From NCBI RefSeq assembly GCF_002086485.1, contig NZ_MVHF01000005.1:186001-250000 (forward strand): a stretch of 64,000 bases of DNA. The letters run 5' to 3'. The position numbers and the translations under genes are program-made. The notes under the pieces are model-generated. The model saw only the letters and a list, made by a program, of their open reading frames with translations. It ran no database searches and was not told where the DNA came from. Positions 53,626 to 61,261 of the stretch are shown here, in pieces (within the stretch, counting starts at the first letter, position 1; the number at the start of each line of letters is the position of its first letter). Source of the stretch: Mycobacterium aquaticum (GTDB lineage Bacteria; Actinomycetota; Actinomycetes; Mycobacteriales; Mycobacteriaceae).

Positions 53626-54879
53626 ATGTCGGCCGACAACGACCGGCTCGGGTACTCCCGCGACCCCAAACACGCCAGGGAACCTGCACCGTACGGCGAC
53701 GCCGACGCCCTGTTCGGTGGATCAGTCACCTCGGTGACCAACGGCGGCTCCCGGCACGGTGACGTGCCGACGGGAGCCCCGCCGGTGATCCAGGCGCCCG
53801 CGCTCTCGGTCGTGGCGCCGGATCCGACAGAGGCCGAGATCACCGCCAAGCTCCAGCCGATCCCGCCGCGGCCGCCGTGGCCCCTGCAGGACGGGCTGCA
53901 GGCGGTCGACGGCTGGGCAGGTCCCAACAGCGGAGTCGGTCTGAGCGAGCACCGGGCGGTCGACAATCTCGCGCGCGTCGGCGTGCGTCCGACGGTCAAG
54001 ATGCACTCCCAGCGTGGCTGGCGCGGGCTGCTGTACCGCACCACCCGGCTGAATCTGGGACTGTCGCGCGACGAGCTCTACGAACTCGACCTGTATGCCC
54101 GCATCCGTCGTAACGCCAGGGACTCGTACCAGATCGGCGTCTTCGGCCTCAAGGGCGGCGTCGGGAAGACGGCTGTCGCGGTCGCGCTCGGTTCGACGCT
54201 GAGCAAGGTGCGCGGTGACCGGATCCTTGCCATCGATGCCGACCCCGCCAGCGGCAACCTCGCGGACCGGGTCGGGCGGCAGTCAGCGGCGACCGTGTCG
54301 GATCTGCTCGCCGCCAAAGATCTGTCGCGCTACAACGACATCCGCGGATTCACCAGCATGAACGAATCGAAGCTCGAGGTGCTGTCCGGTCTCGAGTACA
54401 GCGCCGCGTCCCGCGCGTTCAACGACGCCGACTGGAAAGCCGCCACCGACATCGTTTCGCAGCACTACAACCTGGTGATCGCCGACTGCGCCGCGGACAT
54501 GTTCCAGCCCGCGGCCCGCGCCGCGCTGAGCAGCGTCTCGGGGGCTGTGATCGTGGCGAGCGCCTCGATCGACGGCGCCCGCCAGGCCGCGGTGACGCTC
54601 GACTGGCTGTGGCAGAACGGCCACCGTGACCTGCTGAACCGGACGTGCGTGGTGGTCAATCACGTCGGCTCACGCCGGCCCAACGTCGACACCGGCGCGC
54701 TCGTGACGCAGTTTCAGAAGCACCTGCCTCCCGGCCGGGTGTTCGTGCTGCCCTGGGACAAGCACATCGCCTGCGGCACCGAGATCCACCTCGACCTGCT
54801 CCGACCGCGGTTCCAGCGGCGGATCCTGGAACTCGCCGCCGCGCTGTCGGACGATTTCGACGGACCCGTCGCCACTTAA
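53626..54879 (+). CDS. EspI-like MinD/ParA-type ATPase
   Basis: The 417-residue protein has a disordered Pro/Gly-rich N-terminus (about 1-110) and a MinD/ParA ATPase domain. The deviant Walker A is LKGGVGKT (Lys176 first), then ILAIDADPASGNLADRVGRQS, LVIADCAADMF and VVVNHVGSRRPNVD. INLGLS-like RLNLGLSRDELYELDLYARIRRNARDSYQIGV before Walker A closely resembles EspI (Rv3876) of ESX-1, which limits secretion when ATP is low. No ESX core genes are nearby. A 122-bp gap separates it from the esterase. Confidence 0.82.
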   Translation: MSADNDRLGYSRDPKHAREPAPYGDADALFGGSVTSVTNGGSRHGDVPTGAPPVIQAPALSVVAPDPTEAEITAKLQPIPPRPPWPLQDGLQAVDGWAGPNSGVGLSEHRAVDNLARVGVRPTVKMHSQRGWRGLLYRTTRLNLGLSRDELYELDLYARIRRNARDSYQIGVFGLKGGVGKTAVAVALGSTLSKVRGDRILAIDADPASGNLADRVGRQSAATVSDLLAAKDLSRYNDIRGFTSMNESKLEVLSGLEYSAASRAFNDADWKAATDIVSQHYNLVIADCAADMFQPAARAALSSVSGAVIVASASIDGARQAAVTLDWLWQNGHRDLLNRTCVVVNHVGSRRPNVDTGALVTQFQKHLPPGRVFVLPWDKHIACGTEIHLDLLRPRFQRRILELAAALSDDFDGPVAT

Positions 54880-55349
54880 CCGGCGCCGAGTTCCCGCGCC
54901 ACCGCGGCGTGGTAGGCGTCGATGTGAGCCGGGTTCACGATCCGGAAGAAACCGTCCGGCAGCGGTGCATGCCGGTCGGCCTCGATCGTCATGGTGCGGC
55001 TGAACAACGTCAGATTCTCACCCGGCCGGGTGAAGCGGTACTCGACCGTCATCCGCCCTTCCAGCCCGCCGGCACCGTTGCTGTCGACGCCGAGCCGTCC
55101 AACCGACGTGAACACCCACCGCCATGGGCGCGTCGCGATGCCGAGTTGCCAGGTGAAGATCCGATCGGCGCTCGGATGAGACTCCTGCCAGGTGTCACCG
55201 ACCCGCAACGGCAGGGCCGAGGGCAGCCCGCTGATCCGCGGCTCGCCCGGATAGGTCCTGGTCCAGTTGGCCGGATTGGTCACGAAGTCGTACACGGTCT
55301 CCGCGGACTGCCGATACACCGTCTGGGAGCTGGTGGTCACGATGCCCAA
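54876..55349 (-). CDS. SRPBCC/polyketide-cyclase-like protein, TTG start
   Basis: The 157-residue START-like protein contains VYRQSAETVYDFVTNPANWTRTYPGEP, VGDTWQESH and MTVEYRFTRPGENLTLFSRTMTIEA. Such folds bind hydrophobic ligands. TTG 55349 has GGGGAAGG seven bases upstream and is preferred to GTG 55340. It follows the DUF427 gene by 18 bp in the same direction and overlaps the EspI-like gene end by 4 bp. It is downstream of element copy e. Confidence 0.8.
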   Translation of the reverse strand: MGIVTTSSQTVYRQSAETVYDFVTNPANWTRTYPGEPRISGLPSALPLRVGDTWQESHPSADRIFTWQLGIATRPWRWVFTSVGRLGVDSNGAGGLEGRMTVEYRFTRPGENLTLFSRTMTIEADRHAPLPDGFFRIVNPAHIDAYHAAVARELGAG

Positions 55350-55367
55350 GTGTGTGCCTTCCCCTTG

Positions 55368-56051
55368 TCAGAATTCGAAGCCCTGGAGCTCGGCGAGTAC
55401 CCGCACCTTGGTGGCGTCGAAGCTCAGAAATCCTTTGACAGGCAACGACTCCGGCGGCGGATCGGGATAACTCCAGGCCGCGTCGGCGATCACGGTACCG
55501 CCCAATGTCACCGACCAGTACGTGGCGGTGCCCTTGTAATTGCAGTAGCTGGTGGTCTGGCTGCGGTGCAACAGGTCCGTGCGCACCAGTGCGGGGTTGA
55601 CGTAGAGCCTTGGCGCCAAAGCGGTTTCGAACAGAATCACGGTGTCGTCGGTGTCGACCAGCACGGTGTCGTCGACCGCCACCCGCAGCCCACGTCCGCT
55701 CCGTCGGCAGTCGATGCGGTGATACGGGTTCGGCGGATAGTGCACCAACCGGCGGCCCTCCTCGAACCACGCGTCGACGGCGTCCCACGCCACCGCCACA
55801 TACCCGGGGGCTTCGGCAACCGGATGGCTCGGCAGGCCACCGACCTCGTCCTGCGGGAACGCGTAGCTCAGTGCGTGACCCGCGCGGTGCACGAGCAATG
55901 CGCGCTCGGTGTCGATCGTGGCGTCGCCACCCACAAACGCCTGGATCCGCCGGGGATGCGGCTCGATGTAGACCACCGCGCCGGGCAGTGGGGGAGTGAA
56001 CCACCCAGCGGGCTGCGGGCTCAACGGGCCATGTCCGGCCACCAGACTCAC
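55368..56051 (-). CDS. Tandem DUF427 protein
   Basis: The 227-residue protein has two DUF427 units. The first covers about 30-100 (RRIQAFVGGDATIDTERALLVH and YAFPQDEV). The second is more complete: VAVDDTVLVDTDDTVILFETALAPRLYVNPALV, SYCNYKGTATYWSV and AAWSYPDPPPES. The frame is open to 56669, but GTG 56051 has GGAGGT six bases before it. Function unknown. It is the first gene of a minus-strand pair with the SRPBCC gene, 55 bp from element copy e. Confidence 0.82.
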   Translation of the reverse strand: MSLVAGHGPLSPQPAGWFTPPLPGAVVYIEPHPRRIQAFVGGDATIDTERALLVHRAGHALSYAFPQDEVGGLPSHPVAEAPGYVAVAWDAVDAWFEEGRRLVHYPPNPYHRIDCRRSGRGLRVAVDDTVLVDTDDTVILFETALAPRLYVNPALVRTDLLHRSQTTSYCNYKGTATYWSVTLGGTVIADAAWSYPDPPPESLPVKGFLSFDATKVRVLAELQGFEF

Positions 56052-56106
56052 CGCGTCACCTCCGATCCGGACATCGCCCGGCCACGATGGCAGAGACGAT
56101 AGGAGC

Positions 56107-56132
56107 TTTACAGATTGATGGAGAAATGTCAC
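56107..56132. promoter_or_regulatory. Shared 26-bp element, copy e (DUF427 / unknown gene)
   Basis: TTTACAGA-N12-TGTCAC, followed by GCT, lies between the divergent DUF427-SRPBCC pair (55 bp) and the gene at 56185 (52 bp). It differs from the other copies at one position of the first octamer. Confidence 0.65.
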
Positions 56133-56184
56133 GCTGTTTGGTGACGGGTGACACAGCCGGAGGGTGACGAATGACGGTGAGACC

Positions 56185-56751
56185 ATGACGCTGTCCGATA
56201 CGCCGATCGCTACGAGATCCCAGCCACGGGTGCGGCCTGCCCAGGTGCTGCGATACGAACTGAACGTGCAGGCCCGAGACGCCGCCGACGTCGTCGCGAG
56301 CATCGGCGGCTGGCTTTTCGACCGGCGGATGGCGGGCTGGGGCGTCACCGTCGCGCTGCCGGACCATCGCGACGACCGCGCGTTGCGCATTCTCGGCATC
56401 AAAGCCGTTGAGCTGCACGGTGAATGGCCCGCGACAACGCATGAGCGGATCGTGACGACAGTGATCGCGGCGGACCTGTTCGACGCCGACGACGACGTGC
56501 GCTCGCAGGTCCTCGCATCCATGCGGCGCGGCGACGGCGAGGTCGCGTTCTGGGGCGCCGGTGCGCTGGGTCGATTCGGCGGAGGTTTACACGCCACGCA
56601 GTACCGGCTCAGCGCGGCCGCGCAGGCATTCAAGGCGCATGCTCTTGCCGCAGTGAGCGATTCGATCACGACCAGCGGCGCGGTGGAGACACTGCTGCTG
56701 GGTGGCCGACCGGCGGCGCTGTTCGCCGACGATATGGTCCCGGTCTGCTGA
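56185..56751 (+). CDS. Conserved-looking protein of unknown function
   Basis: The 188-residue soluble protein has no motif I recognise. It contains LRYELNVQARDAADVVASIGGWLFDRRMAGWGV, an acidic DLFDADDDVRSQVLASM stretch and a glycine-rich FWGAGALGRFGGGLH segment. ATG 56185 has GGTGAG close upstream; a GTG at 56164 would add seven residues. It faces the DUF427 gene across element copy e, so it is probably part of the same regulon. Confidence 0.6.
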   Translation: MTLSDTPIATRSQPRVRPAQVLRYELNVQARDAADVVASIGGWLFDRRMAGWGVTVALPDHRDDRALRILGIKAVELHGEWPATTHERIVTTVIAADLFDADDDVRSQVLASMRRGDGEVAFWGAGALGRFGGGLHATQYRLSAAAQAFKAHALAAVSDSITTSGAVETLLLGGRPAALFADDMVPVC

Positions 56752-56794
56752 AGACGATGTGGCTGCGGCGCTGGAGACGCCGCGCGGTGTCAGG

Positions 56795-57049
56795 TCAGCG
56801 AATCCAGCCGCGGCGACGCAGCCACCAGTCGCGACCGACCAGCAGCAGGATCAGGGCCGCGAACCCGATCAGGAACCAGTCCTCGACGTGGCCGACGTGG
56901 TTACCGCGCATCATCACGAGCAGGAAAAGTGCGGAGAGCACGCCACCGATGTGGATGACCTTGATGTTCTCCTTCGACCAACCCCATGCCGCCGAGGGCA
57001 CATCCTCGACGTCGACGCCGTTGTGTCGCTCCACTTCGGTGCTGGCCAC
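56795..57049 (-). CDS. DUF2631 membrane protein
   Basis: This 84-residue protein (Rv2876 type) has a hydrophilic N-terminus ([20 protein letters not shown]) and two hydrophobic segments (about 31-47 and 56-72), ending in an Arg-rich cytosolic tail [12 protein letters not shown]. It starts at GTG, with GAGGAG six bases before. The related gene in M. tuberculosis also lies a few genes from dxr-rip. Function unknown. Confidence 0.82.
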   Translation of the reverse strand: MASTEVERHNGVDVEDVPSAAWGWSKENIKVIHIGGVLSALFLLVMMRGNHVGHVEDWFLIGFAALILLLVGRDWWLRRRGWIR

Positions 57050-57125
57050 GGTTGCTCCTCACAGTCGGGCAGGGACTGCAGACATTCTGGCATACGACAC
57101 TGCGTCGTATGTCGACCGGCACCGG

Positions 57126-58448
57126 TCATCTCAGCTGTTGGTACCGGCGCAACGCTTCGAGCCGTTCTGATGCGTGATCGACGATCGGGTCGGGGTAGTC
57201 CGCGGGCCGTGCCGAGCCGAGCTTGTGCACGTCGGCGACGTCGGCGAGCTCGGGTACCCAACGCCGGATGTAGTCCCCGGCGGGATCGAACTTCGCGCCC
57301 TGCGCCGTCGGATTGAACACCCGGAAATACGGTGCGGCGTCGGTGCCGCACCCGGCGACCCACTGCCAGCCGTGCTGGTTGTTGGCGACATCGCCGTCGG
57401 TGAGCTGGTCGAGAAACCATCGCGCACCCCACTGCCACGGTAGGTGGAGGTCTTTGACCAGAAACGACGCGGCGATCATCCGCACCCGGTTGTGCATGAA
57501 ACCGGTCTGGGCGAGCTGTCGCATCCCGGCGTCGACGATCGGGAAGCCGGTCCTCCCGGCAGTCCAGGCGTCGAACGCCCGCCGCGCGTCCGGGCCGTCA
57601 TCCACTTCGATCGCGGCCATGCCGCGATTCCAGCTCTGCCAGGCGCTTTCGGGCCAGTGGTGCAGCACGGTGGCGTAGAAGTCACGAAAAGCCAACTCCC
57701 GCAGATACGCGTCGGCGGCCGAGCCGAGATCGACCGCCATCGTGCGCGGGTGGATGGTGCCGAACTTCAGGTGTGCCGACATCCGGCTGGTGGTGTCGAG
57801 ATCGGGACGGTCGCGGTCGGTGGCGTAGCCCGGCAGTGACGTCTCGACAAACGTCCGCCACTGCGCCGTGGCCGCGAGCTCACCCGCCGGCGCGTCCGGC
57901 CGGCTCGGGGCATCAGGGATCTGGGTCGCGCCGGGTAGCCCGGCCGGGTCGATCCATCGCGCCGAATCGGGTCCGGAAGCAGCAGGAGCGCGCCATCCGT
58001 GGTCGCGCCACGCCCGGTAGTACGGCGTGAAGACCTGATACGGCGTGCCATCCTGCTTGCTGATGCGCCCCGGCGAGACCAGGTAGGGCGAACCGGTCGC
58101 GCACAGCGGCACGCCGGCGAGCGCGGTGCGCACGGCCTCGTCGCGTCGCCGCCCGAACGGCGAATGGTCCTGCGAGATGTGCACCGCATCCGCCCCGACG
58201 GCACGGGTGAGGCGTGGAATCTGTTGCTCGGGCCTGCCTGTCACCACCAGGAGCTTCCCGCCGAGGCGCTCCCGCAGCTCGTGCAAGGACCGGTAGAGGT
58301 AGTGCAGGCGACGACGTCCCGAGGTTGCGGCCAGCCGCGGGTCGAGCACGTAGCAGGCCAGCACCTCGGCGTCGTCCTGCGCGGCGGCCAGCAGGGCGGG
58401 GTGGTCGGACAGGCGCAGATCCCGCCGGAACCACAGCAAGGTGGGCAT
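57126..58448 (-). CDS. phr: Deoxyribodipyrimidine photolyase
   Basis: This 440-residue class I DNA photolyase repairs cyclobutane pyrimidine dimers using blue light and FAD. The N-terminal antenna domain begins MPTLLWFRRDLRLSDHPALL, and HISQDHSPFGRRRDEAV is in the antenna/linker. The FAD domain has TSRMSAHLKFGTIHPR, FPIVDAGMRQLAQTGFMHNRVRM and WQWVAGCGTDAAPYFRVFNPTAQGAKFDP. ATG 58448 is chosen at the family N-terminus. M. tuberculosis lacks such a gene, so light exposure fits a free-living species. Confidence 0.93.
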   Translation of the reverse strand: MPTLLWFRRDLRLSDHPALLAAAQDDAEVLACYVLDPRLAATSGRRRLHYLYRSLHELRERLGGKLLVVTGRPEQQIPRLTRAVGADAVHISQDHSPFGRRRDEAVRTALAGVPLCATGSPYLVSPGRISKQDGTPYQVFTPYYRAWRDHGWRAPAASGPDSARWIDPAGLPGATQIPDAPSRPDAPAGELAATAQWRTFVETSLPGYATDRDRPDLDTTSRMSAHLKFGTIHPRTMAVDLGSAADAYLRELAFRDFYATVLHHWPESAWQSWNRGMAAIEVDDGPDARRAFDAWTAGRTGFPIVDAGMRQLAQTGFMHNRVRMIAASFLVKDLHLPWQWGARWFLDQLTDGDVANNQHGWQWVAGCGTDAAPYFRVFNPTAQGAKFDPAGDYIRRWVPELADVADVHKLGSARPADYPDPIVDHASERLEALRRYQQLR

Positions 58449-58503
58449 GCCTCCGATGGTGCCCGACCCGGACGGCCTGGAGGCTGCAGCATCCCCGCGC
58501 ACC

Positions 58504-58550
58504 ATGATGACACTTGATATGACGTCTCTATGGTGTCATCATGACACCAT
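58504..58550. promoter_or_regulatory. Operator array with a 21-bp palindrome over a start codon
   Basis: The region from 58530 to 58550 is a perfect palindrome with ten-base arms ATGGTGTCAT and ATGACACCAT around a single C. A third half-site ATGATGACAC (58504-58513) forms another perfect 10-bp inverted repeat with 58533-58542. The ATG at 58549 uses the last bases of the palindrome. Repeated half-sites are typical of ribbon-helix-helix repressors, the family of the adjacent gene. Confidence 0.75.
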
Positions 58551-59034
58551 GGATTTGCAGCCGTACGTCGATGCCGTCCGACACGAACTGGCGGTGGCGG
58601 CCGCTGCGGGCGGTGCTGACGCCGAAGCGCTCGCGCAGCGGTTGACCGCGCCGCTTGACTCGGCCTTGCGGCTCGCACTGCTCGAAGCGCTTTCCGAGGC
58701 GGCCGAACAGATCACGCGGGAGCTCGCCCCCGGGGCTGTGCACGTCCGACTGGCCGGCAGGGATCCGGAGTTCGCGGTGGAACTTCCCGAACCCGCGGAA
58801 CCGGCCGTGCCGTCGGCGTCATCACGTGCTGACGTTCCCGACGACGACTCCGGCGGCACCTGGCGGGTGACCCTGAGGCTTCCCGAGAGCTTGCGCGCCG
58901 GTGTGGAGTCCGCGGCGCGTGGCGAGGGCATCTCGGTGAATGCCTGGCTGGTGCGCTCGGCGAGCGCGAGGCTCGGTGCTCCCGCCGGCCGAACCCGCAG
59001 TGGCGGCAAGTCTTTCAGCGGCTGGGTCCGCTGA
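58549..59034 (+). CDS. Ribbon-helix-helix (HicB/Arc-like) regulator
   Basis: The 161-residue protein has an acidic, Ala-rich N-terminal region and a C-terminal ribbon-helix-helix domain (about 105-140, TWRVTLRLPESLRAGVESAARGEGISVNAWLVRSASARL). The Arg/Ser/Gly-rich tail follows. ATG 58549 lies in the palindrome, suggesting autoregulation and a leaderless or nearly leaderless message. A DUF4097 gene follows after 37 bp. It might be the antitoxin-like half of a pair, but no toxin was recognised. Confidence 0.78.
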   Translation: MDLQPYVDAVRHELAVAAAAGGADAEALAQRLTAPLDSALRLALLEALSEAAEQITRELAPGAVHVRLAGRDPEFAVELPEPAEPAVPSASSRADVPDDDSGGTWRVTLRLPESLRAGVESAARGEGISVNAWLVRSASARLGAPAGRTRSGGKSFSGWVR

Positions 59035-59071
59035 ACCGATCGACCCGAACCCCACCGACAAGGAGATTCCG

Positions 59072-59887
59072 ATGTCCACATTCCATACACCCGAACCGAT
59101 TTCGGCCGACGTCGAGGTGGTGGCGGGCGTTGTCCGCGTCAGTGCCTCGGACCGGGACGACACTGTCGTCGAGGTCGCGCCCCGCGATCCGAACCGGCCC
59201 TCCGACGTCCGCATCGCCGAACAGGCACGCGTCGACTACCGCGACGGCGCGCTCACCGTGAGCGCAGGCCGGCGCATCCTGTCGCTCGGCCGCGGGGGAG
59301 CGGTCCGCATCGACATTGCCCTGCCTGCCGGATCCCGGCTGAGGGTATCCGCAGCCTCAGCTGACACCGAGGCCGACGGCAGCTACTCCGATTGCCGGTT
59401 CGCCACCGCCAGCGGGGACGTGCGTGTCGACACCGTAACCGGAAAACTCAAGGCGGACAGCGCATCCGGCGATGTTGCGATCGGCAGGTTGGTGGGTGAC
59501 GCGCGCATCGCGACCGCATCGGGCGATGCGCGCATCGACCACGTCGAGGGCGACGTGACATTCCAGGCGGCGAGCGGCAACCTCAGCGTCGGGACGCTGC
59601 GCGGCAGTCTCAAGGTCCAGGCGGCCTCGGGCTCGGTCACCGTCGCCGTCGCTGCGGCCGGTGCGCTCAGCGCGCACACGAGCAGCGGCGAGGTCGAGGT
59701 CGGCATCCCCGAGGGCACCGCTGCACGGCTTGAGCTCACGACCGGCTCTGGCTCGGTCGACAACCGGCTGGCTGCCTCCGACGGACCCGCCGCGGGCGAT
59801 GAGACCTTGGTGGTGCGCGCCCGCACGGGATCCGGCGACATCTCGATTCGCCGTGCATCGCAGGCACCGGCCGGCCACAACTCCTAG
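59072..59887 (+). CDS. DUF4097 repeat protein
   Basis: The 271-residue protein is a right-handed beta-helix-like repeat of the DUF4097 family. Near-repeats of ASGDVRV..G.L include TASGDVRVDTVTG, SASGDVAIGRLVG, TASGDARIDHVEG and AASGNLSVGTLRG (about 110-185). There is no signal peptide or membrane segment. AAGGAG lies before ATG 59072. It is in an operon with the ribbon-helix-helix regulator, a pairing I have seen described in actinobacteria without a defined role. The end overlaps the convergent gene by 4 bp. Confidence 0.82.
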   Translation: MSTFHTPEPISADVEVVAGVVRVSASDRDDTVVEVAPRDPNRPSDVRIAEQARVDYRDGALTVSAGRRILSLGRGGAVRIDIALPAGSRLRVSAASADTEADGSYSDCRFATASGDVRVDTVTGKLKADSASGDVAIGRLVGDARIATASGDARIDHVEGDVTFQAASGNLSVGTLRGSLKVQAASGSVTVAVAAAGALSAHTSSGEVEVGIPEGTAARLELTTGSGSVDNRLAASDGPAAGDETLVVRARTGSGDISIRRASQAPAGHNS

Positions 59888-60324
59888 GCCGGGTCGAACC
59901 GGAACACCGTCAATCGCCCTGCCAGCGCCTCGAATTCGTCGGGTGTGCCGTCGACCACCAGGCCGCTGCGCTTGGCGAATCCGACGCCCACGGGCACCTT
60001 CGCAGCGAACGTCCGCAGGATCGGGCGGGACTCTTCGGGGCTGAGTTCGACGATGTGGACTCGGCGGGACCGTCGTCCTCTGGTGAGGGTGCCGGACCCT
60101 GCGGCCCGGGCATTGGCCGCCCAGTCCGACCCCGGATAGCCGGCGACGGTGTAGAGGCCCCCATCGTGGTCGAACGGGGTCATCGGAGTGCTGCGTGGTT
60201 GGCCGGTGCGGCGCCCCGGCACGGTCAGCACCATGGCGGGGCCCGTCGGAATGCCCAGGCGTTGTACCGCCATCATCACCTTGTTCATGGGTTTGAGCCA
60301 CCGGGGCGGGGTGGGTTCGGACAT
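59884..60324 (-). CDS. Ddn-like F420-dependent nitroreductase-family protein
   Basis: The 146-residue split-beta-barrel protein belongs to the deazaflavin-dependent nitroreductase family. GPAMVLTVPGRRTGQPRSTPMTPFDHDGGLYTVAGYPGSDWAANARA (about 30-76) carries the Lys/Arg and glycine positions that bind F420. ATG 60324 has GAGGAG five bases upstream; the frame runs on to 60357. It lies 10 bp after the NmrA-like gene on the same strand, so it is probably cotranscribed with it. Confidence 0.87.
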   Translation of the reverse strand: MSEPTPPRWLKPMNKVMMAVQRLGIPTGPAMVLTVPGRRTGQPRSTPMTPFDHDGGLYTVAGYPGSDWAANARAAGSGTLTRGRRSRRVHIVELSPEESRPILRTFAAKVPVGVGFAKRSGLVVDGTPDEFEALAGRLTVFRFDPA

Positions 60325-60334
60325 GTTCGCTCCT

Positions 60335-61180
60335 CTACTCGGTGTTGAACCGGTCACGGTTGTCGGCAGCCCAGCGGGCGAAAGGTGTTGCGGGACGGCC
60401 GAGGATCTTGTCGACCTCGTGGGTGACCAGTGCCGGGCTGCCGACGGTGTCGGCCAGCAGCGCCAGGTACGCGTCGGCGAACGCCGCCGGGAAGCCGACT
60501 GCGCGGAACCGCTCGCGTACCGCGTCGGGCGGCACCTCCTGGTAGCGCAGTGGCCGGCCCAGCGCCGTGCCGAGGGCGGCGACCAGCTCGGTGTTGGTCA
60601 GCGCCTGCGGACCGGTCAGTGGAATGCGTTGCCCCACAAGATCGTCGGTGAGCAGTGCGACGGCCGCCACGGCCGCGATGTCGGCGTCGGCGATCACCGC
60701 GATCGAGGCGTCGGCATACGGCCCGGTCACCACATCGCCTGCGGCGAGCTGCGGCGCCCACATTCCCGCGAAGTTGGATGCGAAGATCGTCGGCCGCAGG
60801 CTCACCCACTGCAGGCCCGACGCCACCGCCACCTGTTCGCACTCGCGGTTGCGGTCTCCGCGTACCCGCGACGGCTGGCGGGCATCGTCGTCATCGGCAT
60901 TGATCGCCGACAGCGCGACCAGCCGAGCTACCCCTGCCGCGCGGGCCTGTTCGACGGTCGCGGCGAGCTCGGCGCCGAGCGCGCGGGAATTGAGAAAGAC
61001 GGCGTCGGCCCCGGCCAGCCCGGCTGCCGCGGTCGGCACCACCTCGACCGCCGCGGGAAAGCCCGCGGTCGCCGGATGCCTGCTGACGGCACGTACCCGG
61101 GCGCCCGCGCTGACGAGTTCGGAAACGAGTGGACGCCCGACATTGCCGGTGGCGCCCGTGACGAGAATGGTTGTGTTCAT
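60335..61180 (-). CDS. NmrA-type NAD(P)-binding oxidoreductase
   Basis: The 281-residue atypical SDR has MNTTILVTGATGNVGRPLVSEL as the NAD(P) motif, VFLNSRALG, VALSAINADDD and LRPTIFASNF. The usual Tyr-x-x-x-Lys pair is not obvious, as in NmrA-like redox sensors or quinone reductases. It is divergent from the ECF41-like sigma factor gene. A TGTAACT-N16-CGTC promoter (61190-61216) lies 9 bp before the ATG. ECF41 sigma factors typically drive such oxidoreductase or epimerase genes. Confidence 0.85.
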   Translation of the reverse strand: MNTTILVTGATGNVGRPLVSELVSAGARVRAVSRHPATAGFPAAVEVVPTAAAGLAGADAVFLNSRALGAELAATVEQARAAGVARLVALSAINADDDDARQPSRVRGDRNRECEQVAVASGLQWVSLRPTIFASNFAGMWAPQLAAGDVVTGPYADASIAVIADADIAAVAAVALLTDDLVGQRIPLTGPQALTNTELVAALGTALGRPLRYQEVPPDAVRERFRAVGFPAAFADAYLALLADTVGSPALVTHEVDKILGRPATPFARWAADNRDRFNTE

Positions 61181-61189
61181 GCGATCAAG

Positions 61190-61216
61190 GACGGGGTGGC
61201 CGTCGGAAAAGTTACA
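61190..61216 (-). promoter_or_regulatory. ECF41-type promoter for the NmrA-like gene
   Basis: Read on the minus strand, TGTAACT is followed after exactly 16 bases by CGTC. The described ECF41 promoter form is TGTCACA-N16-CGTC, so five of seven -35 bases and the whole -10 core match. It ends 9 bp before the ATG, implying a very short or absent leader. Confidence 0.65.
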
Positions 61217-61226
61217 GCGGAGAGCC

Positions 61227-61253
61227 GGTAACTTTCGGGACCGGCATTTCGTC
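61227..61253 (+). promoter_or_regulatory. ECF41-type promoter for the sigma factor gene
   Basis: GGTAACT-N16-CGTC is the mirror of the promoter on the other strand and lies 8 bp before the sigma factor ATG. It indicates autoregulation by the sigma factor. Confidence 0.62.
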
Positions 61254-61261
61254 CTAACGAC

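Noticed and set aside
54645..56102. 485-codon plus-strand frame
   Set aside because: Antisense to the SRPBCC and DUF427 genes, and would overlap the end of the EspI-like gene.
56142..56170. Repeated GTGAC units next to element copy e
   Set aside because: Irregular spacing and short units; consistent with chance in a GTG-rich leader.
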